From contig NZ_KB907348.1 of NCBI RefSeq assembly GCF_000381985.1, forward strand, positions 1 through 64,000: DNA of 64,000 nt, read 5' to 3'. The DNA comes from Novispirillum itersonii subsp. itersonii ATCC 12639 (GTDB lineage Bacteria > Pseudomonadota > Alphaproteobacteria > Rhodospirillales > Rhodospirillaceae). The notes below the pieces were generated by a model that was not told the origin of the DNA, did not search any database, and was given only the letters and a program-made list of their open reading frames with translations. Below are positions 43,036 to 51,292 of the stretch, in pieces (positions within the stretch are counted from its first letter, which is position 1; the number at the start of each line of letters is the position of its first letter). The translations under genes were made by a program, and so were the position numbers.

Positions 43036-43821
43036 TTACTTCACCTGATTAAGGGTCGCCATCATTTCATCAGAGCTCTTGATGACCTTGGAGTTCATTT
43101 CGTAAGCGCGCTGGGCAGAAATCAGCTCGGTAATTTCTGCCACCACGTTGACGTTGGAGGTCTCAAGGAAGCCCTGCAGCAGGGTGCCGAATCCGGCGCT
43201 GCTGGGGGCCGCGGTTACCGGAGCGCCGGAGGCCGGGGTTTCGATAAGCAGATTTTGCCCGATGGCTTCAAGGCCGGCTTCGTTGGCGAAGGTTGCCAGC
43301 TGCAGCTGACCGACGTTCTGCGGGTTGACCTGCCCGTCGAGCTTGACCAGCACTTCGCCGGACGCATTAACGGTCACCTGAACGGCGTTCTGCGGGATGG
43401 TGATGCCAGGCTGCACCGTATAGCCGTCATGGGTGACGATCTGGCCCTCCGGGCTGAGCTGGAAGGAGCCGTCGCGGGTATAGGCGGTGGTGCCGTCCGG
43501 ACGCTGAATCTGGAAGTACCCTTTGCCCTGCACCGCGATATCCAGCGGATTTTCGGTGGAGGTCATGCTGCCCTGCTCGCTGATGCGGTACACGGCATTG
43601 GTCTTCACCCCGAGACCGAGCTGAACCCCTGCCGGAACGATCGCACCGTTGTCCGCCGAGGTGGAGCCCGGGCGACGGATGTTCTGGTACAGCAGATCGC
43701 TGAACTCGGCCCGCCGCCGGGCATAGGCGGTGGTGTTCATGTTGGCGATGTTGTTGGAAATCACTTCCACGTTGGTCTGCTGGGCCAGCATGCCGGAGGC
43801 GCCGATATTCAGGGACCGCAT
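43036..43821 (-). CDS. flgG: Flagellar distal rod protein
   Basis: 261 residues from the ATG at 43821, with AAGGAAG upstream. MRSLNIGASGMLAQQTNVEVISNNIANMNTTAYARRRAEFSDLLYQ is FlgG; the C-terminus SNVNVVAEITELISAQRAYEMNSKVIKSSDEMMATLNQ is equally typical. It builds the distal rod, the drive shaft through the L and P rings. Second gene of the flgF operon. Confidence 0.97.
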   Translation of the reverse strand: MRSLNIGASGMLAQQTNVEVISNNIANMNTTAYARRRAEFSDLLYQNIRRPGSTSADNGAIVPAGVQLGLGVKTNAVYRISEQGSMTSTENPLDIAVQGKGYFQIQRPDGTTAYTRDGSFQLSPEGQIVTHDGYTVQPGITIPQNAVQVTVNASGEVLVKLDGQVNPQNVGQLQLATFANEAGLEAIGQNLLIETPASGAPVTAAPSSAGFGTLLQGFLETSNVNVVAEITELISAQRAYEMNSKVIKSSDEMMATLNQVK

Positions 43822-43893
43822 GGCTTTCTTCCTTGTTTCACGCGGCATCGCCGGGGATGCCGAATCTTAAGTACCGTAGGGCGGGGGAGCGGA

Positions 43894-44640
43894 TCAGACC
43901 GACCGGCGCGTCCAGATGTCGATCGTCTTACGGATCCGTTCATCCTCGCGGTCGATGATGTTCTGGGTCTGCTGATAAGACCGCTGAACATCAATCATCC
44001 GGGTCATTTCGACCACCCCGTTGATGTTGGATCCTTCAAGCAATCCCTGTGCCACCCGGGCCTCGGGGGCAGGCTGTGCCGTCTGGTCGGTGTTGGCTTC
44101 CCACAGGGTGGAGCCCACGCGCCGCAGGGCCTGCGGATTGTCAAAGCGCACCACTTTCAGCTTGGCAATCACGCCGTTTTCGGTGCTGACGGTCCCGCTT
44201 TCTGACACGTTGAAACGCGATTCGTTCGGGGCGATGAAGATCGGGGTTCCGGCATCAGACAGAACGGTGCTGCCGTCCCGGGTAACCAGTTTGCCCTGAT
44301 CATCAAGAGTGAAGCCGCCGGACCGGGTATATTTTTCCCCGCCGAACGCCTCGACCGCGAAGAAAGTGTCATCGCCCTGCAGCGCCAGATCCATGGCATT
44401 GCCGGTACTTTTCTGCGGGCCGGGGGTCAGGTCATTGACCTGGCCGATGTCCTGCACAAACCGGACCTGATCGCGGAAGGCCGAGTCTGTGTTGGGGGTG
44501 CGCACCAGATAATCAGTGAACATCATGTCCTGCCCACGGAATCCCGAGGTGTTCATGTTGGCCAGATTGTTCGCAATGGTATCCATGCGGCGCCACAGGG
44601 CGGTCTGGCGAGACAGTGCGATGTATCCGGTATTTTCCAT
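43894..44640 (-). CDS. flgF: Flagellar proximal rod protein
   Basis: 248 residues. MENTGYIALSRQTALWRRMDTIANNLANMNTSGFRGQDMMFTDYL is the FlgF form of the rod signature, and the C-terminus GSNINGVVEMTRMIDVQRSYQQTQNIIDREDERIRKTI matches too. A proximal rod subunit exported by the flagellar system. It leads the operon flgF-flgG-flgA-flgH, starting about 66 bases from a near-consensus sigma-54 promoter. Confidence 0.96.
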   Translation of the reverse strand: MENTGYIALSRQTALWRRMDTIANNLANMNTSGFRGQDMMFTDYLVRTPNTDSAFRDQVRFVQDIGQVNDLTPGPQKSTGNAMDLALQGDDTFFAVEAFGGEKYTRSGGFTLDDQGKLVTRDGSTVLSDAGTPIFIAPNESRFNVSESGTVSTENGVIAKLKVVRFDNPQALRRVGSTLWEANTDQTAQPAPEARVAQGLLEGSNINGVVEMTRMIDVQRSYQQTQNIIDREDERIRKTIDIWTRRSV

Positions 44641-44705
44641 GGCGCAGGTCCATCACCCGATCGGTTAACTTTGGCTCCCGCCGTCAGCGGGGCTGCCTGG
44701 TGGGA

Positions 44706-44722
44706 AAGCATGAATCGTGCCA
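44706..44722 (-). promoter_or_regulatory. Sigma-54 promoter for flgF-flgG-flgA-flgH
   Basis: Leftward reading TGGCACG-ATTC-ATGCT: the -24 half is perfect and the -12 half differs from TTGCT in one base, GG and GC ten bases apart. An AT-rich stretch lies just upstream. The best promoter match in the window. Confidence 0.8.
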
Positions 44723-44844
44723 TAGTTATTTTTATTGAATAAAAACAGTATATTGAAGGATATTTGAAAGGTGTTTTCATCCCCTTCCTGCTGTGAGGGA
44801 TCGAAGATCTGGCGAATGTGGGAAGGTTTTGCCGGGTGATCTCT

Positions 44845-44859
44845 CTAACCCATTCTTAA
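44845..44859. promoter_or_regulatory. Candidate CtrA-binding site in the flgF / fliL control region
   Basis: CTAA-N7-TTAA followed by C: one mismatch to the CtrA consensus TTAA-N7-TTAA. It lies 217 bases before fliL in the 435-base divergent gap (44641-45075). CtrA controls motility genes in many alphaproteobacteria; ctrA itself is not in this window. The rest of the gap shows no gene. Confidence 0.35.
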
Positions 44860-45075
44860 CAGTTGATGTCTACTGTGAACCTATGGGTCCGGGGCGCCGG
44901 ATCCGCAGTCGCGGGGTGTTGCGCCGTTTATGCCGACAGGCAGACGCGCGGAAGGTCCGGCACGTACATAAAACGCATTGCCGAAGCGGTTGCCGACGGC
45001 GTCCGGGATCTTGATGCCAGAGGGCAGGGCCGGACGTGGTGGCCGCAGGACACAGACAGACATTCGGGGATCAGC

Positions 45076-45642
45076 ATGGCTGAAGATCTTGAAGAAGACT
45101 ACGACGACGACGACGATGGCGGTGGCCACGGCGGCGGCGGCGGTGCTGCCAAAAAGAAGAAGATGCTGATCCTGATCGTTCTGCCTGTGCTGCTGCTGGT
45201 CGGTGGTCTTGCCGGGGCCTATTTCGCCGGTCTGCTCGATTCGGTGGTTGGCGGCAAAAAGCAGGACGCCCCGGCGGCTGAAGCGGAGGCGCCGAAGCCT
45301 TCGTCCGGCGCGCCGACCGGGCCCAGTCAGGTGCAGGGAACCATCTTCTATGACCTCCCGGAAATGCTGGTGGATATCAACGGGCAGGGGCGCAAGCGTA
45401 CCTTCCTGAAGATCCGCATCAGTCTGGAACTGGCCAATGGCGCTGATGTTCCGGCGGTTGAGGCCGTGATGCCCCGCATCATCGACAATTTTCAGATCTA
45501 TCTGCGTGAACTGCGTCTGGAAGATCTTCAGGGGGCTGCCGGTATCTACCGACTCCGCGAAGAGCTTCTGGTCCGGGTGAACGCGGCGGTGCGTCCGGCC
45601 AAGGTCAATGACGTGCTGTTCAAGGAAATGCTGATCCAGTAA
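45076..45642 (+). CDS. fliL: Flagellar basal-body protein FliL
   Basis: 188 residues from the ATG at 45076. An acidic, Gly-rich cytoplasmic tail (EEDYDDDDDGGG) and a lysine cluster precede one membrane segment (MLILIVLPVLLLVGGLAGAYF), then a periplasmic domain with FYDLPEMLVDINGQGRKRTFLKIRISLEL and ELLVRVNAAVRPAKVNDVLFKEMLIQ, typical FliL. FliL rings surround stator units and help them under load. First gene of a long rightward motor and chemotaxis cluster. The frame extends upstream to 44863 without support. Confidence 0.94.
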   Translation: MAEDLEEDYDDDDDGGGHGGGGGAAKKKKMLILIVLPVLLLVGGLAGAYFAGLLDSVVGGKKQDAPAAEAEAPKPSSGAPTGPSQVQGTIFYDLPEMLVDINGQGRKRTFLKIRISLELANGADVPAVEAVMPRIIDNFQIYLRELRLEDLQGAAGIYRLREELLVRVNAAVRPAKVNDVLFKEMLIQ

Positions 45643-45720
45643 CCCGGCCCGCCCGCCCGGCGCTGCCTTTCAGTGCAGGCCGGGGGGAGGGGCGGGGTGC
45701 CGGATGATGAGGATGACACA

Positions 45721-46932
45721 ATGGTAACGCCACAGGACGCATCCAGAACCGCAGAAGACGAAGAAGCGTTGATGCGCGAATGGGAAGCCATGGCCGGAGG
45801 CGGCAATGGCGGCGGTGGGGCTGCGGCTGCACCCGGTGGCGGCGATGGCGGTGATATCGACGACGCCGATGCCATGGCCGCAGAATGGGAAGCCATGCTG
45901 GGCGGCGGTGGTGGTGGTGGCGTCGAGGAGTTTGCCGACTTCCCCTCGCCGTCTTCTTCGGGCCGGGAAAGCACCCGTGTTCTCAATCAGGATGAAATCG
46001 ACAGCCTTCTCGGGTTCGATGATTCTGATGACGAGCGGTTTGAAAAGACCGGTATCCAGTCGATTCTCAACTCGGCACTGGTGTCGTATGAACGCCTGCC
46101 GATGCTGGAAGTCGTGTTCGACCGTCTGGTCCGCATGATGTCGACATCGCTGCGTAACTTTACCTCTGACAACGTCGAAGTCTCCCTCGACAATATCTAC
46201 AACCTGCGTTTCGGCGATTATCTGAACTCCATCCCGCTTCCGGCGATGCTGACGGTGTTCAAGGCTGAAGAGTGGGATAACTACGGGCTGATGACCGTCG
46301 ACAGCGCCCTGATCTACTCGATCGTGGACGTTCTGCTCGGCGGGCGGCGCGGTACGGCGGCGATGCGTGTTGAAGGCCGCCCCTACACCACGATTGAACG
46401 CAATCTGGTGGAGCGGATGATTCACGTTGTGCTGGCGGATCTGTCCGCTGCCTTCGATCCGCTGTCTCCGGTGACGTTCCGCTTTGACCGCCTGGAAACG
46501 AATCCGCGTTTTGCGACGATCTCCCGTCCGTCAAACGCCGCCATCGTTGCCAAACTGCGGATTGACATGGAAGACCGCGGCGGCCGGCTGGAACTTCTGC
46601 TGCCCTATGCGACGCTGGAGCCTGTCCGTGAACTGCTGCTGCAGATGTTCATGGGGGAAAAGTTCGGTCGCGACTCGATCTGGGAAACCCACCTTGCTGA
46701 AGAGATGTGGTTCACCGAGGTGGAGTTGGAGGCGGTGCTGGATGAGCAGACCCTGCCGCTGAAGGATATTCTCAATCTGCAGATCGGCTCGCGCATCATG
46801 CTGAATGCCGGCCCGAATTCACCGGTGGAGATGCGCTGCGGCGATGTGCCGCTGTTCGTGGGGCAGATGGGGCGTAAGGGGAACCATATTTCGATCCGCG
46901 TTGATAGCAAGATCAAGCGGCAAAAGGGTTGA
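45721..46932 (+). CDS. fliM: Flagellar switch protein FliM with Gly-rich repeated N-terminus
   Basis: 403 residues from the ATG at 45721 (GAGG eight bases upstream); a GTG at 45697 behind GGAGG is an alternative. The C-ring core is standard: QSILNSALVSYERLPMLEVVFDRLVRMMSTSLRNFTSDNVEV, the middle domain, and the FliN-like C-terminus (QTLPLKDILNLQIGSRIMLNAGPNSPVEMRCGDVPLFVGQMG). The CheY-binding motif NQDEIDSLLGF, normally at the extreme N-terminus, sits at 89-99, behind two repeats ALMREWEAMAGGG (16-28) and AMAAEWEAMLGGG (51-63) joined by glycine linkers. It sets rotation direction. Confidence 0.96.
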   Translation: MVTPQDASRTAEDEEALMREWEAMAGGGNGGGGAAAAPGGGDGGDIDDADAMAAEWEAMLGGGGGGGVEEFADFPSPSSSGRESTRVLNQDEIDSLLGFDDSDDERFEKTGIQSILNSALVSYERLPMLEVVFDRLVRMMSTSLRNFTSDNVEVSLDNIYNLRFGDYLNSIPLPAMLTVFKAEEWDNYGLMTVDSALIYSIVDVLLGGRRGTAAMRVEGRPYTTIERNLVERMIHVVLADLSAAFDPLSPVTFRFDRLETNPRFATISRPSNAAIVAKLRIDMEDRGGRLELLLPYATLEPVRELLLQMFMGEKFGRDSIWETHLAEEMWFTEVELEAVLDEQTLPLKDILNLQIGSRIMLNAGPNSPVEMRCGDVPLFVGQMGRKGNHISIRVDSKIKRQKG

Positions 46933-46936
46933 TGCC

Positions 46937-47722
46937 ATGACCGTTTCGCTCATCCTTGATGTCGTTGTGGTGGCGTTGCTGGTGCCGACGATCGTCTTCG
47001 CCGTCATCCTGAACAGCCGTCTGTCTGCCCTGCGGAAAAACCGCGAGGAGCTGGGGCGTCTGATCGCTGCCTTCAATGAAGCGACCCTGCGTGCCGAAAG
47101 CGGGATCCCGCGTCTGCGCAAAGCCAGTGAAGAAGCCTCCAAAGCCCTGCAGGAACGGGTCGAGCGGGCCCAGCTGCTGCGGGATGACCTTGCTTTTATG
47201 GTGGAGCGGGCCGGACAGGCCGCTGACCGTCTGGAAGGGGCGGTCCGCAACGCCCGGGATCATGCTCCGGCGCCTGCCGGGGCGACTCCGCCGACGGCAC
47301 CGGCACCGGTCAGCACCGGTCGGGCGGCGACGCCCCCGGCTTTCATGGATGTTGAAAGTGCTGCCGCTGCCGCTGAGCGGGTGGCGATGGAGGCTGTGGC
47401 CGCTGCGACCAAAGCTGCCGCTGCTGAAGTGCCGCTGACGGCGGCGCCTGAACTGCGGCCCCGGCCATCAGCAATGGCCAGTGGCTCCGCTCCGGCACCC
47501 TCCCGCCCGCAGGCCCCTGCTGCCCGCCCGTCGGGAACCCGGACTGCGGCTCCGCCCGCCCCGACTGCTCGTCCGGCCCGGTCTCCTGCCCCGTCCCTGG
47601 GGGCGGCCCTGGCGTCGGAGGCTCCGGCGAGCGGTCCTTCTTCACCGAAGGTTTCCTTCGGGGATGATGAGCGGTCTGAGGCAGAGCGTGAACTGCTGCG
47701 GGCGCTACAGTCTGCGCGCTGA
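46937..47722 (+). CDS. DUF6468-type membrane protein of the flagellar cluster
   Basis: 261 residues from the ATG four bases after the fliM stop. One N-terminal membrane segment (LILDVVVVALLVPTIVFAVIL) is followed by a helical region, LSALRKNREELGRLIAAFNEATLRAESGIPRLRKASEEASKALQERVERAQLLRDDLAFMVERAGQAADRLEGAV, and then about 140 Ala/Pro-rich residues, probably disordered. This is the layout of DUF6468 proteins, found between fliM and motE in related genomes. Function not established; position suggests a motor accessory. Confidence 0.8.
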   Translation: MTVSLILDVVVVALLVPTIVFAVILNSRLSALRKNREELGRLIAAFNEATLRAESGIPRLRKASEEASKALQERVERAQLLRDDLAFMVERAGQAADRLEGAVRNARDHAPAPAGATPPTAPAPVSTGRAATPPAFMDVESAAAAAERVAMEAVAAATKAAAAEVPLTAAPELRPRPSAMASGSAPAPSRPQAPAARPSGTRTAAPPAPTARPARSPAPSLGAALASEAPASGPSSPKVSFGDDERSEAERELLRALQSAR

Positions 47723-47804
47723 GGATTGATTTTTTCTGCCGGATCGCCCCGAGTCGGGGTAAGACGGCGCTGGGTTTGACAGGTACACCTGACAGGACGC
47801 AAGA

Positions 47805-48740
47805 ATGGCGAAGCAGATACCGCCCCGGAATGACAGTGCTCGGTCCGGCCAGAAGGCCGGAGGGGCTCGACCTGCCCGGGGTGACGGCGCGGAAGGTGTC
47901 GCCCTGTCCGGTATCGGCATGGTCAGTGTTGACGGCGAAGCTCCCTTGTCGTCACCGTTGCAGGGCGGAAAGGCTGCCCCTGCCGTGGTGATGGCGCGCA
48001 GTCCCCGGGTCCGGTTGCTGCCCTTGGTGATTTTTGCTGCAGTCCTGATGCTGTCGGCCCGTTTGGGCAGCCTGTGGCAGGATGCGCAGTCGTTGCCCGG
48101 CTCGGTACAGGTGGGGCAGAATCAGGCTTTCGCCCAGCAGGCCTCAACAGCTCTTCCGGCGGGGCCATCGCCCCTGACGTCGCCCCCTGCGGCGATGCTG
48201 GCGGCGGCATCGGGCCCGCGTGTACAGCTTGCGCAGGCGACGGAAGGAGGGGGGGCACCCTCTTCCGGGCCGACCTCAATCACGGCCGGTGCCGCCTGTG
48301 ACCCGCTGAAGGATCCGGTGAACCTGACCCAGACTGAAATTGACGTGCTGCAGAAGCTGGCGGAACGCCGGGAAGTGATGGATAAGCGGGAGCGGGAACT
48401 GGAGACCCGCGAAAACCTGCTGAAAGCGGCGGAACAGCGTATTGACACTAAGGTGGCTGATATGCGTACGCTTGAAAATACCATCAGCGACCTGCTGAAG
48501 AAGCATGACGCGCAGGAACTGGAGCGAATCAACCAGCTGGTGAAAATCTACGCAGCAATGAAGCCGGTTGATGCTGCTGCAATTTTCAATGATCTTGAGA
48601 TGGACATTCTTCTCACGATCATGGAAAACATGAAGGAAGCGAAATCTGCGTCGATTCTGGCCGCGATGGATCCGGTAAAAGCACGGACCCTCACCGCCGA
48701 ATTGAGCAAGCGCCACAAAATTCCACTCCCTGGTCAGTGA
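47805..48740 (+). CDS. motE: MotE-family flagellar motor accessory protein
   Basis: 311 residues. A basic N-terminus, one membrane segment (LLPLVIFAAVLMLSARLGSLW, about 70-91), a linker rich in Ala, Pro and Ser, a long coiled coil (about 175-240, LAERREVMDKRERELETRENLLKAAEQRIDTKV) and a C-terminal MgtE-N-like fold (AAMKPVDAAAIFNDLEMDILLTIMENMKEAKSASILAAMDPVKARTLTAEL) match MotE-type proteins. In Sinorhizobium MotE is a chaperone for the periplasmic motor protein MotC. Here a very large periplasmic protein lies eight kilobases downstream in the same direction. Confidence 0.85.
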   Translation: MAKQIPPRNDSARSGQKAGGARPARGDGAEGVALSGIGMVSVDGEAPLSSPLQGGKAAPAVVMARSPRVRLLPLVIFAAVLMLSARLGSLWQDAQSLPGSVQVGQNQAFAQQASTALPAGPSPLTSPPAAMLAAASGPRVQLAQATEGGGAPSSGPTSITAGAACDPLKDPVNLTQTEIDVLQKLAERREVMDKRERELETRENLLKAAEQRIDTKVADMRTLENTISDLLKKHDAQELERINQLVKIYAAMKPVDAAAIFNDLEMDILLTIMENMKEAKSASILAAMDPVKARTLTAELSKRHKIPLPGQ

Positions 48741-48869
48741 GGGGGCGGTTTTGGGGGGTTGAGTGGGGAAAGGGGTTGCGTGTGGCCCCCTGACTCTTTT
48801 AAAAACAAGGCGGAACTGTGTTCTGCAGAAGATATGGCTGCCTCAGGGCTGTCATGAACGGAGTGTCAG

Positions 48870-49259
48870 ATGGCTGTCGATAAGAATATGAACATCCTGA
48901 TTGTGGATGATTATAAGACGATGCTGCGCATCATCCGCAATCTGCTCAAGCAACTTGGCTTTAACAATATCGACGAAGCCACCGACGGAAGCATGGCGTT
49001 GCAGCAGCTGCGTTCTGGCCAGACTTACGGTCTGGTGATTTCCGACTGGAACATGGAGCCGATGACCGGGCTGCAGCTCCTGCGCGAAGTGCGTGCGGAT
49101 GCAAAGCTGAAGTCTCTGCCCTTCATCATGGTTACTGCGGAATCCAAGTCCGAGAACGTGATCGCGGCGAAGGAAGCCGGTGTGTCGAACTACATCGTTA
49201 AGCCTTTCAATGCGGAAACCCTGAAGTCGAAGATGGTCAGCGTCCTCGGCGATTTCTGA
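48870..49259 (+). CDS. cheY: Chemotaxis response regulator CheY
   Basis: 129 residues, a single receiver domain. Acidic pair Asp13-Asp14 (ILIVDDYKTMLRIIRNLLKQLG), phosphorylation site Asp59 (VISDWNMEPMTGL), Thr89 (MVTAES) and Lys111 (IVKPF) are all present. Phosphorylated CheY binds the FliM motif to change motor direction. It stands between the motor genes and cheZ and has its own terminator. Confidence 0.95.
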   Translation: MAVDKNMNILIVDDYKTMLRIIRNLLKQLGFNNIDEATDGSMALQQLRSGQTYGLVISDWNMEPMTGLQLLREVRADAKLKSLPFIMVTAESKSENVIAAKEAGVSNYIVKPFNAETLKSKMVSVLGDF

Positions 49260-49279
49260 TCCGGCATGACGGAACGCAG

Positions 49280-49312
49280 ACAGCGGCAGCGGGAATATCC
49301 CTCTGCCGCTGT
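49280..49312 (+). terminator. Intrinsic terminator after cheY
   Basis: ACAGCGGCAG and CTGCCGCTGT with an inner GGGA-ATA-TCCC stem, followed by TATTATTTC. Confidence 0.85.
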
Positions 49313-49525
49313 TATTATTTCAGGCTTTCTTCTTGAGTGTGCCCGGACCAATGTACGGTGGGCGGGCAGTAAATTTTATTTATTCTAATTTTTGTATGTA
49401 AAGCTACGGGATCCCATCAGCTTAAGAGACTGGTACTGAGCCCGTAAGCGGGTTAACCTTTCGCTTATTGGGTCCGATGCCGGTTTCTGCGGGGGGCAGA
49501 AGCCGGGACTTCTGGGAGGGTCGTG

Positions 49526-50245
49526 ATGTCTGCTAATGGTGCTGCTCCGGGGTCGGGGCTTCAGGCGTCGATTGCTAACTGTGTTACCGACATTCGCCGC
49601 AGGCAAGGGGATGCTGTTCCCGTTGACCGGATCGGTTTGATCGTCGGGGACATTCTGGGGTCTCTCAGCGGTGAGCTTTCAGCTGAGGACATGAGGCTCT
49701 ATCAGGAACTCGAAGGGCTTTCCCGTTATATCCAGCAGGCAAAGCAGGAAATCGCCTCTCTGAACCCGACCGACATCCGGGAAGAGTTTCTGCCGACCGC
49801 CGCTGATGAGCTTGATGCCATCGTGCAGGCGACAGAAAATGCGACCGGGGCGATCATGGATGCCACCGAGGTCGTTGAGGCTGTTGCCAGCGAGATCGGG
49901 GGTGATGCCTCCAGCCGTCTGACCGATGCGACGACAATGATTTATGAGGCCTGCTCGTTTCAGGATCTGACCGGTCAGCGCATTACTAAAGTGGTGCGGA
50001 TGCTGAAAAGCATCGAAGACCGAGTCGATAACCTGATTAAGGCTTTTGATCCGGAAACACTGGCCGCGGCCCGGGCGGCTTCCGGGCCGACGGATGTACA
50101 GGCAGCAGGAAACTATGGCCGTCAGCAGTCTGCCGCTGTTGGTGACCGTGCGGACGACTCGGCGCTTCTGAATGGCCCGCAGTCTTCGGCGTCTGCGATG
50201 GCGCAGGATGACATTGACGCGCTGCTTGCCAGCTTTGACAAATAA
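49526..50245 (+). CDS. cheZ: CheY phosphatase CheZ
   Basis: 239 residues from the ATG at 49526 behind GGGAGGG. The helical body (ELDAIVQATENATGAIMDATEVVEAVASEI) includes the catalytic segment CSFQDLTGQRITKVVRML, with the Asp and Gln that position water for CheY-P hydrolysis. After a disordered linker the last residues MAQDDIDALLASFDK are the CheY-docking peptide. It resets CheY and shortens the tumble signal. CheZ is not universal in alphaproteobacteria, many of which use CheY sinks instead. Confidence 0.93.
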   Translation: MSANGAAPGSGLQASIANCVTDIRRRQGDAVPVDRIGLIVGDILGSLSGELSAEDMRLYQELEGLSRYIQQAKQEIASLNPTDIREEFLPTAADELDAIVQATENATGAIMDATEVVEAVASEIGGDASSRLTDATTMIYEACSFQDLTGQRITKVVRMLKSIEDRVDNLIKAFDPETLAAARAASGPTDVQAAGNYGRQQSAAVGDRADDSALLNGPQSSASAMAQDDIDALLASFDK

Positions 50246-50306
50246 TTAAGAGTCCTGCGGGATGCTGCTCAGCATGATTTTGATGGCTGGGAAAGCGTGA
50301 GGTCCG

Positions 50307-51137
50307 GTGTACTTTTCGGTCCATCCCAAAGAGACAGAAACAGCGTCTGACGCCCCTGTGACTCCCGCCGAGTCGCAGGGGCGTACTATTATTACGATGT
50401 ACCTGTCTGTTTTTGTGATTTTGCTGGCCTTTTTCATCGTGCTCTATGCGTTGTCGCAGAATGAGCCCATCCGCATGTCATCTGTGATGACCAGCGTTTC
50501 CCGGCATTTTCAGGATCCGCCGTCGGCCCGTGGCAAGGCGTCGTCGTCTCTGTCGCAGGGGGCTGAGGCGCAGGTGACGCCGCTCTATCTGCCGGGAACC
50601 CGCAGTCTTGCCCTGCCGCTTGGGCACGAGGTCCCGCAGTCCCCTTATCAGCATCAACTGGCTGACGCGATTTCGGTGGCGGTTCCGACTGCAACGCTGG
50701 TCATGCTGGCCGATGATGTTCTTGAGGCCCGGATGCGGGCTGATGCCTTGTTTTTTTCTGAAAATGCCCGTATTCGCCCCGGTCGTGAAGAACTTGTTGA
50801 TCGTTTGGTGGCACTGTTGGCGTCACCGCCGCCGGGTCTTACCTACGAGATGGAATTTCGGGTTGGAACCGATTACGATTCCACGAAAAGTTTGCTCGGT
50901 GATATGGTTGGCAACGTTCAACCTGCCGGGACCGATGAGCCGGTGCTGGAGGCAGGGGGGGCCGATGCCCGGCAGGTCAGCCGGGCGAGGATGACGCTGG
51001 CGTTGGCCCGGGCCGGGACCTTTGCCCGTCTGATCATTGGCAGCGGCGCGTCTCCGCAGACTGTTGCGGTTGGTGTTGACCCCGGTCTGCCGGACGAAAT
51101 CCGGCTGGTGTTCCGTCTGCGGGCAGGCGGTCGTTGA
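50307..51137 (+). CDS. MotB-like protein lacking the proton-carrying Asp
   Basis: 276 residues from a GTG at 50307 with GAGG upstream. After a short cytoplasmic tail comes one membrane segment (YLSVFVILLAFFIVLYALSQNEP, 32-54) of MotB appearance, then a periplasmic domain with an OmpA/MotB-like beginning (ADALFFSENARIRPGREELVDRLVALLASP). Aligned on the LYA that ends the helix with the next gene's product, Ser34 stands where MotB has its essential Asp. It should therefore be unable to carry protons. It lies directly before a second MotB-like gene; the two may pair. No motA is in the window. Confidence 0.75.
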   Translation: MYFSVHPKETETASDAPVTPAESQGRTIITMYLSVFVILLAFFIVLYALSQNEPIRMSSVMTSVSRHFQDPPSARGKASSSLSQGAEAQVTPLYLPGTRSLALPLGHEVPQSPYQHQLADAISVAVPTATLVMLADDVLEARMRADALFFSENARIRPGREELVDRLVALLASPPPGLTYEMEFRVGTDYDSTKSLLGDMVGNVQPAGTDEPVLEAGGADARQVSRARMTLALARAGTFARLIIGSGASPQTVAVGVDPGLPDEIRLVFRLRAGGR

Positions 51138-51292
51138 GAAAACCCGGTTCTGGCAGACCGGAGAAAACGTGGCTGTACCGGGGGAAGGTGGAGTTGCGGT
51201 ATACCCTGCGGCTTCGGTCGCAGTTCTGCCCGCTGTCCGGTACAGACGACCGGGGCGGTCTGTGTGAGTAACAGGGATGTGGTCAGAGCATT

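Noticed and set aside
48770-48800. GG-N10-GC pair before cheY as a sigma-54 promoter
   Set aside because: It lies in a G-rich stretch where such spacing arises easily; only about half of the consensus matches.
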